From Candidatus Gastranaerophilales bacterium (GTDB lineage: Bacteria; Cyanobacteriota; Vampirovibrionia; Gastranaerophilales; Gastranaerophilaceae), in contig CALUQN010000001.1 of NCBI GenBank assembly GCA_944322945.1, positions 124,001-188,000 on the forward strand: 64,000 nt of DNA. The letters run 5' to 3'. Shown one piece after another: positions 25,563 through 35,639 of this stretch. A program made the position numbers and the translations under genes. The notes under the pieces are model-generated. The model did not search any database. It had not been told where the DNA came from and worked only from the letters and a program-made list of their open reading frames with translations. Each line of letters begins with the position of its first letter. Within the stretch, counting starts at the first letter, position 1.

Positions 25563-28500
25563 ATGTTAATTTCTCGGATTAATTTCCAAAAGGATTATAG
25601 CAATATTCAGTACAGAAACAATTATCAGCATCCTGTGAATTTTCAAGGACAATTGGAAAGTGATTATTTTGAGGCGTCAAAGACCGGGAATATTCAAAAA
25701 CAGCTCAAAAGTATAAGTAATTATAGATTTGATGTAACAGAAAGAGATATCGAAACGCAGGACAATTTTTTACATGCAGCCTTAAAAAGTGCCAATAAAC
25801 TTATAATTAATAAAGCATTAATATTACTCGGACAAAAAGACACAGAGTTAATTCAAACAATTGTCGAAGAGACGAACACTGAGGGTAAAAAGCCCTATGA
25901 ATACACCTCAGACTCCGCGGTGATTTCAAGATTGGAAAATTTGACAAATAAAACACTCATTCCAAGCCAGTCTTTGATACAAGAAGATAGACTCTCCCCG
26001 AAAGAAAGAGAGGAAATAGTTCCGGAAGTAAATCAGGAACCGGTAAAAACTCCGGAATTAAAATTAAATGAATTACCTCCGGGTACTGTTTTAAGAATTC
26101 CTGATGATGACGAAGATGAAGCGGATGTTGTATTGGACAGCCCGATACAAACGACCACTCCTCCTGCCGGTGAGAATAACGGTGATAATACAATTCCGCC
26201 GTTAAATGAAATTGCCGGACTTCACAAAGCTAAAAATATTTTACAAAAAAGAATAGTTGAACCGCTGATAAGTGGCAAAAAAGTCACGGACAGCGGATTC
26301 TTGTTATATAGTGCAACCAAATGCGGAAAGAGTTTTTTGCTGCAATCACTGGCAAAAAGTCTGAACAGAACTATAATAGATGAAAAAGAGCTGGAAAAGC
26401 TTGTGGAAAAAGCAATTTCAGCAAACGAAAACAGTACGGAAATACAGCAGAATTCTATTTCAAAAATCCTAAATGAAAATATAATACAAGTTTCAGATGT
26501 CCAAGCACTGGAAAATGTAATTGGTTTTGCAAAAGAAAATTACAGAACAACAAAAAAACAAACAGTTATTTTCATAGATGAAATAAAAGGAATTCTGCCG
26601 GATGTAAATGCCGCATCATCCAATTATGTTACAAAGGCTGAGCAGCTCATTGAAGATTCCGCGCAAAAAGGATTTGTTATTGTTGCAACCACGAGAGGCA
26701 AAGATGAGATTTCTCCGGATTCAATTCGAGTAGGCAGATTTGATAAAAAAATTGAGCTGAAACTCCCGACAAAAGATGAAAGAGAAGAGTTCATTAATAA
26801 ATATCTGGAATTAAATATTGATAAAGAAGCATACACACTCTTATTAAACAAAACTGCAGGTTTTTCCTATAAGGATGTAAAAAATATTATAGACGAGTTA
26901 AATGAAGCTCAAAAAACTGATAAAAGTTCAATAGATAAAGAACTCAAAATATATGCAAAAGAAAACAATCTTGGGGAATTAAGCGATTCCGGAACAACCG
27001 CCAATTATGACAGTGATGAGTTCAGAAGAGTTCCTGCGGAAATTACATTCAAAGATGTTGCCGGCATGAGGGATGTAAAAAAGAAGTTTCAAATAAATCT
27101 TATAGACCGGCTCAAACCGGACTCTCTAAAATGGTTTAAGGAACATGGAAATCGTCCGCCTGTGAATTCGGGTTTCTTGCTGTACGGACCTCCTGGAACC
27201 GGCAAAACTTTCATAGCGGAAGCAGTTGCCGGTGAAACTAAAATACCTATGTACAAGATTGACACTTCAACAATTAAAGATAAATATTACGGCTCGTCAG
27301 AGAAAAAAATAAGAAAATTGTTCACACAGCTTGAAACCAAGTTTGAAGAAACAGGTGAATACAGCATATTATTTATTGATGAAGCTAATAGCTTGCTTGC
27401 AAAAAGGAACAAAGAATTATCATCAAAATCTTTGTCATCCGGCAGCGGGGATTCTAACCTTGTTGATTTATTCCTGCAATATTTGAATAAAGCCCCGAAA
27501 AGAGGAATTATTCCTATTATTGCAACTAATTTTAAAGATGAAATTGATGATGCAATTTTGGACAGATTACAAACCCAGATAGAAATCCAGCTCCCTGATG
27601 ATGAGTTAAGAGAAGCAATGGTGAGACAGGAACTTACAAAACTTCCTGAGTATACAAAAAATATAAACGATGATGATGTAAAAGAGATTGTTATCCGACT
27701 GGGCGGATTGAGTTCAAGAACTATCAGTGCAGTGTTGGAAAAAGCTTTGGATAACTGTTCTCTTCATCCTGAAAGACCTATGACAGTAAAAGATTTTACT
27801 GATGCGATAAATAATTATGCAATAGAACATGATTTGCCTGAAATAAATGAAAACAGCAAAACATCAGGTTATGACGGGCGCTGGAAACGGAAAACAGTTA
27901 AATTCCCGGCTGATTTTAGTGACGTTGCAGGTATGGATGATGTTAAAAAGGTGTTTCAGGCAACCCTGATAGACAGGCTGAAACCGGAAGCTTTGGCAAG
28001 ATTTAAAAATGACGGCAACAGAAATCCAATTCAATCAAATTTTCTTTTATACGGTCCTCCGGGAACCGGCAAAACTTTCATAGCGGAAGCCCTGGCAGGC
28101 GAGATGAAAGTACCTTTATATGAATTAACTTCCGCAGATATTAAATCAGGTCTTTACGGTGAATCTGAAAAAAATATTAAAGCAGTTTTTGACCAGCTGG
28201 AAAAGAAATTTAAGCGCACCGGTGAATACAGTATTTTGTTTGTGGATGAAGCAAATGATTTGTTCCGCAGTGCTAATGACGGAATCGGTAATGCCGGTAA
28301 AAGTTTAACCAATCTGTTTTTGCAAAAAACAAACAATTCAGCGGAAAGGGGAATTATTGTCATTGCGGCAACAAATTACAAGGATCAGATAGAAGATGCA
28401 ATGCTGAGCCGGCTTGGAAAACAGATTTATATATCACTGCCTGATGAAAATCTCAGAAAAGCTTTAATTGAATCCGAAATAGGAAAAAGCAGTATAACAA

Positions 28501-28817
28501 AAAATATCAAAGATGAAGACATTGCAGAGTTAGTTGAATTATTGGCAGGGTTTTCATCAAGAGACATCTCTAAAATTTTAAAAGAGACAATAAATGAGCA
28601 ATTAACATACTCGGATTCACAATTATCAATCGGCGATTTCAAAAAACAAATAGACCACTTCATAGCAAACAGAGATGATAACTTACAAAAAAGTGTATAC
28701 AAGAACAAATTGAGGCTTTTGGCGGACAATTTGACAGAAACAGAAGCGGAAGAAGTTATGAATTTATATATTGAGTACAAAAGGCAGCAAAAAGCTAAAA
28801 ATGCAGAAGGTAAGTAG
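25563..28817 (+). CDS. Protein with three AAA+ ATPase modules (unknown process)
   Basis: The 1084-residue protein has an N-terminal ~215 residues without recognised domain, containing VNFQG at 25-29, then three AAA+ modules of the FtsH/Cdc48 type. Module 1 has SATKCGKS (about 250-257) instead of a full Walker A, but keeps VIFIDE and an arginine-finger-like RVGRFD. Modules 2 and 3 have perfect GPPGTGKT (542-549 and 831-838), ILFIDEAN and ILFVDEAN Walker B motifs, and begin with closely related VAGM(R/D)DVKK.FQ..LIDRLKP, showing recent internal duplication. There is no FtsH zinc protease or ClpP-binding loop, so it is more likely a remodelling or segregase ATPase. It leads a run of six genes; the next ATG begins one base after its stop. 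Confidence 0.85.
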   Translation: MLISRINFQKDYSNIQYRNNYQHPVNFQGQLESDYFEASKTGNIQKQLKSISNYRFDVTERDIETQDNFLHAALKSANKLIINKALILLGQKDTELIQTIVEETNTEGKKPYEYTSDSAVISRLENLTNKTLIPSQSLIQEDRLSPKEREEIVPEVNQEPVKTPELKLNELPPGTVLRIPDDDEDEADVVLDSPIQTTTPPAGENNGDNTIPPLNEIAGLHKAKNILQKRIVEPLISGKKVTDSGFLLYSATKCGKSFLLQSLAKSLNRTIIDEKELEKLVEKAISANENSTEIQQNSISKILNENIIQVSDVQALENVIGFAKENYRTTKKQTVIFIDEIKGILPDVNAASSNYVTKAEQLIEDSAQKGFVIVATTRGKDEISPDSIRVGRFDKKIELKLPTKDEREEFINKYLELNIDKEAYTLLLNKTAGFSYKDVKNIIDELNEAQKTDKSSIDKELKIYAKENNLGELSDSGTTANYDSDEFRRVPAEITFKDVAGMRDVKKKFQINLIDRLKPDSLKWFKEHGNRPPVNSGFLLYGPPGTGKTFIAEAVAGETKIPMYKIDTSTIKDKYYGSSEKKIRKLFTQLETKFEETGEYSILFIDEANSLLAKRNKELSSKSLSSGSGDSNLVDLFLQYLNKAPKRGIIPIIATNFKDEIDDAILDRLQTQIEIQLPDDELREAMVRQELTKLPEYTKNINDDDVKEIVIRLGGLSSRTISAVLEKALDNCSLHPERPMTVKDFTDAINNYAIEHDLPEINENSKTSGYDGRWKRKTVKFPADFSDVAGMDDVKKVFQATLIDRLKPEALARFKNDGNRNPIQSNFLLYGPPGTGKTFIAEALAGEMKVPLYELTSADIKSGLYGESEKNIKAVFDQLEKKFKRTGEYSILFVDEANDLFRSANDGIGNAGKSLTNLFLQKTNNSAERGIIVIAATNYKDQIEDAMLSRLGKQIYISLPDENLRKALIESEIGKSSITKNIKDEDIAELVELLAGFSSRDISKILKETINEQLTYSDSQLSIGDFKKQIDHFIANRDDNLQKSVYKNKLRLLADNLTETEAEEVMNLYIEYKRQQKAKNAEGK

Positions 28818-28818
28818 A

Positions 28819-31800
28819 ATGAAAATCCATCCGATTTTAATACAACAATATAACGGAAGAAATTCAAAAACGAAAAAGACATGTGTTGTCTCAAACCCGC
28901 TGACCACATACCGCCCGAATATTGAAATGCCAAATTTACCTGTAACTTTCGGTTCTTTGATTGCAAATTCAGAGCTGTTAAAAATGGGTTATAAAGTTGC
29001 AAGAGTAGAAAATAACAAAGTTGTAAATGATGACGACAGTATTATGATATCTTCGCCTGACAAGTTTTTAGCGTTACTGGAAAGTCCAAATATATGGAAT
29101 AAAAAAATTGTACTGACAAGTGATATAGACTTGGCCGGGCGTGAAATTAAACCAATAGGCAGTGCCTCAAGACCATTCAAAGGTGAATTTGACGGAAACG
29201 GCTGCAAGATTTCCAATTTCAAAATAGACACACCGGAAGGCAGAAATGTCGGCTTGTTCGGCAAATGTGAAAATGCAAAAATATCAAATTTGTCGATAGA
29301 AAAAGCTTTTATCAGAGGCAATCAGCATGTCGGCGGATTTGCCGGATATGCTAATAACTGTGAATTTAAGGATTGTCTTTTCCAAGGGTATTTGGAAGGG
29401 CACAAGAATATTGGCGGAATAGTCGGCACAAGCAATAAAAATTTAATCTTGGAGTCAGGGACTGAATGTAACATACTTGCTGAACAAAAAAATGAATATA
29501 ACCCTTTTGATTTTGATAATGAATTAAATCCAGCAGAATCGCTTGGCGGTTTGTTAGGTTCAGATAACGGAAGCACAATAAAAAAATCGTATTCAAATTC
29601 AACATTGAAAGGTATTGAGCAGATTGGCGGTCTAATCGGTTATTCAACAAATACTACTGTAGAAAATGCCGTATTTAAAGGATCCATTATCGGCGAAATC
29701 AAAAGCGGCAGTTTGTTCGGATGGGCTGAAAATTCAAACATAAGGAATTCTTATGCTTTGAGTAATAAAGACGAATTTATCGGATTTGATATAAATAATT
29801 CAACGTCCAATCTCTATAACTCTATATATGATCTGACATCCGATAACATCTATTGGGATAGTAATGTATGGAATAAATCCCCCGGCAGAATTCCAAGATT
29901 AAGTGTACAGGAAAAAAGAATGACGGCTAAAGACTTATTTTTAGAGGATGTTAATACTGATATAAAAACAGGCAGGATATCTGCTCCATATCATAGTAAT
30001 GTATTTCGACTTGAGAACAAAATAACAATTAATCTTGCACAGCCAAAACATTATGATGAAAACAACGAAATTTTAGAAAAAGTTAAAAACTCTACTGACA
30101 CCAAAGAATTACGACACATATTCGGGAAATTTGCAGTAACGTTAAAAGATGAAAATTTACTAGGTAAAAATGCAACTGATAAATACGATGAAATATTCAT
30201 GGCTCTTATCCAAAATCCGAATATGGATATAAATAAAACTTACGAGCATAATAGAGATAATCTTGAAGGCAGTTTGTTTTACAATATTTGGTGCTCTCCG
30301 CTTTTTATATTAACCTGTATGAATAAAGCAAATATATTAAAAGCCGCATTGGAAAGAGAAGATGCTGATTTTACTGTCGGCTCAGGCTATAGTTATAATG
30401 AGACTATTTTGAACCAGGCATTTGAACATCATATTGATGACTGTGCCTATGTGTTACTAACAGAACCTAAAATGCGTGATTATATTGACAAAAATTTAGA
30501 TAATATAAAATCAAAAAGTCTCTCATCTTTTGCAAAACTGCTTTTAGAGTGCTATCCGGATAACATGCCGACTTTTGACGAAAATGAGCAATGTATTGTT
30601 ATATCCAGCAAAGATATTGATGTTCCTAAAGAACTTTTAGAAAAAATACACGAAGTTCAAACACTTGAAGATGTCGTGAAAACTTATGCAATCAGTTCCA
30701 ATTACACCGATTCCGCAGGAAATAATTTGGTGAATGTGGCATCAACATTGCCGGAACAGGAGGAAGCTTTAAAAATTCTCATTGCAGCACAAGAAATAGG
30801 TACAAATATTAATAACTGGAATAAAAAAGCAGAATCACCGATAGGGCACGGCATATATACAAACAAACCGCATTTTGTATCCCGAATTTTAAAAGGAGGG
30901 TGCAGCGCCCCATATACAAGGATAAATGACGGCATTGATGCGATGTTGATGTTTAGTAAAATGCCGGAAGAAAATTACTCCGTAAATTATATGGGTATTG
31001 CAAGATTAAGAGGGCTAAGCATAAATACGTGCGATGAAGCTGGCAATACTCCTTTGATTAACGCAATAGATTTGGGTCATAAAGAGGCAGTAAAATACTT
31101 ACTGACAAGCGGCGCCAATCCCAATAAATGTGATGCCTCTCTGCAAACGCCGCTACATCACGCTTGTTTAAACGGTGATGAAGAAATAATTAACATGCTG
31201 CTGGACGCTTATGCTTATCCGAACGTTAAGGATATTCAGGGACTTTTGCCTGTTGATTATCTGCCGGAAGATATAAAAGCAGATATGTCGGAAAGATTTG
31301 AAGACCAAGGTATTTTGTATGATACAAGCGATATTTCAGATATTTTCACTCCTAAGTATTCCGCTGTCAATATAGACAGATATGATGAAATTTACTCTCT
31401 GGATAATATTTCTCAAAAAATGTTCAATGGTGAAAATCTTGACGCTGAAATAATACAGTTGACAAAAAATATTTTTGTAAATCAAAATGCCGTGAATTTA
31501 AGGGATAGTAACAATAATTCCGTGTTACATATTGCTGCGCAATCACCAAGCCAGTACTCCAAAGAATGTCTGAAAGCCGCGCTGGAAAAAGGGGTTGATA
31601 AAAACGGTGTTAATGATGAACAGGAAACACCTCTGATATGTGCTGTTAACGCATATTTGTGCGCAAGTTCAATAGAAGAAAAAATTAATTTGATGCAAAA
31701 TATCAAACTCTTATTAGATAATGAGCCAAATGTTGATATGGTTGATACAAACAAACAGAGTGCACTGCATAAAATCTGCCAAAGCGGAAATTTAATTTTA

Positions 31801-31950
31801 TTCAACGAAATTTTAAAATTAAATCCTAAAATCAACCAAATTGATGTAAATGGTAATACTCCGTTTCAATATATCCCGGCAAGCGCAAATGTTCCGCTAT
31901 ATATTACAGCAAGAGAATATTTAAAGAATAATAAAATAATAAGGAATTAA
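28819..31950 (+). CDS. GLUG-like beta-helix plus ankyrin repeat protein
   Basis: I set the start at the ATG at 28819, one base after the preceding stop (1043 residues); the frame stays open upstream but only inside the AAA+ gene. After an N-terminal segment with VTFG at 42-45, residues about 85-260 contain GLUG-like repeats (VGLFGKCENAKISNLSIEKA, HVGGFAGYANN, NIGGIVGTSN, SLGGLLGSDN, QIGGLIGYSTN), usually found in surface or adhesin beta-helices. The C-terminal ~300 residues hold five or six ankyrin repeats (GNTPLINAIDLGHKEAVKYLL, QTPLHHACLNGDEEIINMLL, SVLHIAA, SALHKICQSG). There is no classical signal peptide. The combination suggests a protein-binding scaffold or secreted effector; translation is probably coupled to the AAA+ gene. 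Confidence 0.82.
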   Translation: MKIHPILIQQYNGRNSKTKKTCVVSNPLTTYRPNIEMPNLPVTFGSLIANSELLKMGYKVARVENNKVVNDDDSIMISSPDKFLALLESPNIWNKKIVLTSDIDLAGREIKPIGSASRPFKGEFDGNGCKISNFKIDTPEGRNVGLFGKCENAKISNLSIEKAFIRGNQHVGGFAGYANNCEFKDCLFQGYLEGHKNIGGIVGTSNKNLILESGTECNILAEQKNEYNPFDFDNELNPAESLGGLLGSDNGSTIKKSYSNSTLKGIEQIGGLIGYSTNTTVENAVFKGSIIGEIKSGSLFGWAENSNIRNSYALSNKDEFIGFDINNSTSNLYNSIYDLTSDNIYWDSNVWNKSPGRIPRLSVQEKRMTAKDLFLEDVNTDIKTGRISAPYHSNVFRLENKITINLAQPKHYDENNEILEKVKNSTDTKELRHIFGKFAVTLKDENLLGKNATDKYDEIFMALIQNPNMDINKTYEHNRDNLEGSLFYNIWCSPLFILTCMNKANILKAALEREDADFTVGSGYSYNETILNQAFEHHIDDCAYVLLTEPKMRDYIDKNLDNIKSKSLSSFAKLLLECYPDNMPTFDENEQCIVISSKDIDVPKELLEKIHEVQTLEDVVKTYAISSNYTDSAGNNLVNVASTLPEQEEALKILIAAQEIGTNINNWNKKAESPIGHGIYTNKPHFVSRILKGGCSAPYTRINDGIDAMLMFSKMPEENYSVNYMGIARLRGLSINTCDEAGNTPLINAIDLGHKEAVKYLLTSGANPNKCDASLQTPLHHACLNGDEEIINMLLDAYAYPNVKDIQGLLPVDYLPEDIKADMSERFEDQGILYDTSDISDIFTPKYSAVNIDRYDEIYSLDNISQKMFNGENLDAEIIQLTKNIFVNQNAVNLRDSNNNSVLHIAAQSPSQYSKECLKAALEKGVDKNGVNDEQETPLICAVNAYLCASSIEEKINLMQNIKLLLDNEPNVDMVDTNKQSALHKICQSGNLILFNEILKLNPKINQIDVNGNTPFQYIPASANVPLYITAREYLKNNKIIRN

Positions 31951-31961
31951 AGGAGAAAACA

Positions 31962-33032
31962 ATGATTTTACCTGTACAATTAAACAATGTTTCTGTTAGT
32001 TACAATAATGCAACTCGTATTCAAAAGCGTCAAACTTCAACTAATGCAGGTTCGGATAATTTGAAGTTGTCAGGCTGTAACAATCCTATGAAATCTTATG
32101 TATCTTTTGGCTGGTGTACTGCGCACTACCAGGCAATGTACGATATCGACGTAAAATTTGATGAAAAAATAAGAACCCGGTTAATGGCAATGGAAAACTT
32201 GAAAGAGTATAAGAAAAAAAGATATTCTATAGCAGATGCAGCCGCACTGGAAGCTGCAAAAATTATAGCGCAGTATGCAAATATGCAGTGTGTAATAGCG
32301 GAAGTCCCGCCATCTTACGCGGTTATGAACGGCGGCAAACTGAAACAAGCAATGAACGAAAGTAAAACACTTACAAATCCGGTTTCATCTCTTATCGCAA
32401 TTAATGCTCTTGTAAATATGGATGTTAAAAATAATAAATTAGATAACAAACATCTGGAACGGGCAAAGGGTTCAACTCAACTTTATGCAATAGCCATTCT
32501 GTTAAATCAGGTAGAAGAAAATAAAAATAAACCGGAATTTATTCAAAACAGAGAACTTATTGATGAATTGTCAGGCGTTGTAAAAGATTCTTTATGCAAA
32601 ATATACGGCAAAGATATTTTTGAAAGGATAGAAGAATTCGGTAATATGGGTAAAAAGCCGACAGATGAACAAAAAGCGCAAGCACTGGATTTTCTTGTAG
32701 AAGTTGATTCCGTTGCTGAAACTCTTGTGTTACCTGAGGATTTTGAGGAAAAATTACAAATCTTACTCGATAAGCAAAGTGATGATGAAAATCGGACTAT
32801 GGGAGCGGACAGCAGCAAAAATAATAAATTTGCAATAAAAGTTCAATATCCTGATCATGAACATAGTGTCGCGCATGCACACGGAATTCCGCATACTCAT
32901 GACCACGATCACGTACACGTTCACGACAGTAAATATAAAGAAATTCTTGATAATATCCGTTCTCAAAAAACTATTGAACAACAAATTGAGCAAAACGAGC
33001 AAGAAAAGAAAAAAACAATTATAGGAGAATAA
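31962..33032 (+). CDS. Hypothetical protein with His-rich metal-binding tail
   Basis: I do not recognise the fold of this 356-residue protein. The N-terminus carries IQKRQ (20-24) and YVSFG (46-50), both echoed in neighbouring genes. The centre is helical (DAAALEAAKIIAQYANMQ; SSLIAINALVNMDV). Near the C-terminus (about residues 300-325) lies HEHSVAHAHGIPHTHDHDHV, a dense histidine run that could bind zinc, nickel or another transition metal. The tail is a charged coiled coil ending EQNEQEKKKTIIGE. AAAGGAGAAAAC precedes the ATG; it starts 11 bases after the ankyrin gene and ends 3 bases before the next, so it belongs to the operon. Confidence 0.75.
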   Translation: MILPVQLNNVSVSYNNATRIQKRQTSTNAGSDNLKLSGCNNPMKSYVSFGWCTAHYQAMYDIDVKFDEKIRTRLMAMENLKEYKKKRYSIADAAALEAAKIIAQYANMQCVIAEVPPSYAVMNGGKLKQAMNESKTLTNPVSSLIAINALVNMDVKNNKLDNKHLERAKGSTQLYAIAILLNQVEENKNKPEFIQNRELIDELSGVVKDSLCKIYGKDIFERIEEFGNMGKKPTDEQKAQALDFLVEVDSVAETLVLPEDFEEKLQILLDKQSDDENRTMGADSSKNNKFAIKVQYPDHEHSVAHAHGIPHTHDHDHVHVHDSKYKEILDNIRSQKTIEQQIEQNEQEKKKTIIGE

Positions 33033-33035
33033 TAT

Positions 33036-35048
33036 ATGCAAGTTACTTTTAATCCGATAAGATTCAATACATCCAATAAAAATACTCCATCCGTGCAAAA
33101 ACGGCAGAATAATTCAATTAATCTAAATACTAATTCAATGGAATTATCCAATTTCAATACAATAGGTCAAAGCCTTGTTTTGTTCAGGGGTGCAACAAAT
33201 GCACAGGCAAATACTTCTTCAAATGCAGCAGCCTCTAATATAGATTTAAAAAGTAAAACTATTCAAGAACTGCAAGACTTAAAGAAATTGAGACAAGGAC
33301 AACGGGGGCTCATTGAGTCAAAAAAGAAAGACGCGCAAAAAAAATTGGATGCAATTGCCGCGTGGGATTATAGTGCTGAATATAAAAAGCAGTTAGATGC
33401 GGCAGAATCGGAAATAAACAGTAAAAATTTGAGCAGATTTTGGAATCCTTTTAAATGCCATGATATCAGACAAAATCATTACAACAAATTTGTCAAAAGA
33501 AATTCTGAAATAGAGGAATATAAAAAGAAAAAAGAGCAATATCAGGATATTGTAAGTATGGCGCCGTTGAGTGATGACGAAGCAAAAGATTTTATTGCCA
33601 GTATTGATGATATGATAGCTCAAAAACAGCAAATAGAAGATCAAGAAAGAAGATTAAGAGGAATTCAAGGAATAAAAGACGCCATAGAGGCAATGAATAA
33701 TGCACGCGGCGGGTTAAATGACAGAATAGCAGGTTATGACTATGAAAAAGCCGAAATCCAAAGGGTATTTATAGATCCGCTTGCAGAATCACAAAAAAAT
33801 CCGGAGATACAAGTGCCGAGTTCAGTCTTGCTCTATGGTGCATCCGGGACAGGTAAAACAACATTTCTAAGAGGAATTGCTTATCAGGCTAAACAAATGG
33901 GATATGCTCATGTTGTTGAAATGCCAGCTGTAGAATCTTCTGAAGATTTCAAGTCAGAATTAAAAAGAGAATTTGGCAAAGCAAAAAGCCGGTATTTAGA
34001 GTTAGGTGATGATGATGAACCCAAAAGAGTTCGAACAGTTCTTTTAATGAACGATGCGGAAAAATATTTCGGTATGTCCTATGAACAGGCTAAAAAGGTC
34101 TATGGTGATTTAATAGATGAGGCAGATGCAGACAGATTACGGCATATTAATCACGACACTAATATCATAGACGATTTTAAGTCTATATTGGATAGCTGTT
34201 CGGGTATTCCGGAGAATAAAGAGGACAAAGCCTTGAGCAATTCGGCTGTCACAATTTTTATCACAACAAATTATCCGCATTTGATAGACAGGGACTTGAT
34301 AAGAAAATTTGATGCAATAATACCTGTCAATCCTGCAAAAAATATGAATCTTGAAGCTGTAATGGCACACTATTTTAGAAAATGTTCTGATGTTATAACT
34401 GAAGTAAAAAATGCTTCACAAAATCCGCAATTTAATTCAAGGGATTTGAAATTTTTGAACGGTTATTTGACTAAAAAATCTATTGATAAGCTGGTACAAA
34501 TGGCACATGACGGAACATTGGACAAATTAGACATTGACTGGCGGAATATCCCATACGACAAAATCGCAAAAGACTTCAATCCGAGTAAAGCAAAAGGAGC
34601 TTTTGATAATATGCAGTTGAGAGATTTGTCAATAGCTGCGCTTAATGATTACATAAATGAACCTGACAAGCTTTATTCAAACCACTATTATACAAGGTTA
34701 TTTAATGAACCGAGAAAATTAGACCCTGTAAGGTACAAACATTTTGTCGATATTTTCAATACACTTGCGCCGCTGAATCAACAGGAAGAAATTGAGGAAA
34801 CTGTTATAAGACAGCGAGAAAAAGAACTTCTGCAGGGACTGGAAAAAGCCGGTTTGTTATCTGATAAAGAGAAAAAACGGTTAGAATATATCAGAACACA
34901 GGAGCTGCAAGAGTTAAATTACCTTGAATACAAGGAAACAGAAGGCACACTGTCAGAAGAAGAAAAATGCCGTCTTGAAAAAATGAGGGCATCAATGAAC
35001 TCTGAAAGCGGCTCGGATGATGAAGACTATGAAGATGATGAATATTAA
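33036..35048 (+). CDS. AAA+ ATPase with coiled-coil N-terminus and acidic tail
   Basis: The 670-residue protein opens with an N-terminal segment (QKRQ at 21-24; LVLFRG at 47-52), then about 170 residues of Lys/Glu/Gln coiled coil. A AAA+ domain follows with Walker A GASGTGKT at 268-275. The Walker B region reads VLLMNDAEKYF (about 334-344), where Asn-Asp replaces the usual Asp-Glu, so hydrolysis may be slow or depend on partner subunits. ITTNYPHLIDRDLIRKFDAIIPV supplies sensor 1 and an arginine-finger-like region. The C-terminus has Glu/Arg coil and ends in a strongly acidic tail (SGSDDEDYEDDEY). It is unlike the triple AAA+ protein in sequence, so the operon has two different ATPases. Confidence 0.8.
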   Translation: MQVTFNPIRFNTSNKNTPSVQKRQNNSINLNTNSMELSNFNTIGQSLVLFRGATNAQANTSSNAAASNIDLKSKTIQELQDLKKLRQGQRGLIESKKKDAQKKLDAIAAWDYSAEYKKQLDAAESEINSKNLSRFWNPFKCHDIRQNHYNKFVKRNSEIEEYKKKKEQYQDIVSMAPLSDDEAKDFIASIDDMIAQKQQIEDQERRLRGIQGIKDAIEAMNNARGGLNDRIAGYDYEKAEIQRVFIDPLAESQKNPEIQVPSSVLLYGASGTGKTTFLRGIAYQAKQMGYAHVVEMPAVESSEDFKSELKREFGKAKSRYLELGDDDEPKRVRTVLLMNDAEKYFGMSYEQAKKVYGDLIDEADADRLRHINHDTNIIDDFKSILDSCSGIPENKEDKALSNSAVTIFITTNYPHLIDRDLIRKFDAIIPVNPAKNMNLEAVMAHYFRKCSDVITEVKNASQNPQFNSRDLKFLNGYLTKKSIDKLVQMAHDGTLDKLDIDWRNIPYDKIAKDFNPSKAKGAFDNMQLRDLSIAALNDYINEPDKLYSNHYYTRLFNEPRKLDPVRYKHFVDIFNTLAPLNQQEEIEETVIRQREKELLQGLEKAGLLSDKEKKRLEYIRTQELQELNYLEYKETEGTLSEEEKCRLEKMRASMNSESGSDDEDYEDDEY

Positions 35049-35126
35049 TTGTAAAAAAATGTTATAATTTTCATTGTAAATCGACAAAAAAAGTTATTAC
35101 GGTTTTTTAAACAGGAAAAAGGAATA

Positions 35127-35630
35127 ATGGTATCAATGTCAGAATTCGTAAATGCAGTTCAAAGCAAAGTGCAGGGGAAATATTCTCCGGTCACAACCGT
35201 TAATGGCAGTGCAACAGCCGCCTCTGCACAATCTCAACAGAAGCAAACAAACGCGGCTGCTCAGGATAAATTTGAAAAAACTGACAACACAAAAAAGATA
35301 GTAAAATATTCGCTGATAAGTGCAGGAATCGCAGCTGTCAGTTATACTGCATTTGCGCTGATTAAGTATAAAACTGTAAGAGGTTTTTTCCCTCGGATTG
35401 CAGAACCGGTGAAAGTATTGCAGGCAAGAATCAATCCTAACGGATTTAAACCTCTGGTGACTATTGAAGAAAATGAACTATTATATGTCGGCAAAGTTGC
35501 GGAACACGTATGCAGATTGACAGAAAAACAGCAGGTTAAATACGTAAAGCATTTATATGAAAATTCGACATTTACAGAAGAAGGAAAACAAGATTTTATC
35601 AGGTATTTTGGCAAATATTTGAGAAAATAG
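35127..35630 (+). CDS. Single-pass membrane protein with YFGKYL domain
   Basis: The 167-residue protein has a polar Gln/Ala/Ser-rich N-terminus (1-55), one membrane helix (about 58-80, IVKYSLISAGIAAVSYTAFAL) and a C-terminal domain of about 57 residues ending FIRYFGKYLRK. That domain is shared with the next gene: ENE..YVG near its start and F(I)R.YFGKYL at its end align with similar spacing. I do not know the domain from any family. AAAAAGGAATA precedes the ATG. The 78-base gap before this gene is the largest in the cluster and might hold an internal promoter. Confidence 0.7.
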   Translation: MVSMSEFVNAVQSKVQGKYSPVTTVNGSATAASAQSQQKQTNAAAQDKFEKTDNTKKIVKYSLISAGIAAVSYTAFALIKYKTVRGFFPRIAEPVKVLQARINPNGFKPLVTIEENELLYVGKVAEHVCRLTEKQQVKYVKHLYENSTFTEEGKQDFIRYFGKYLRK

Positions 35631-35639
35631 AGGGGTATT

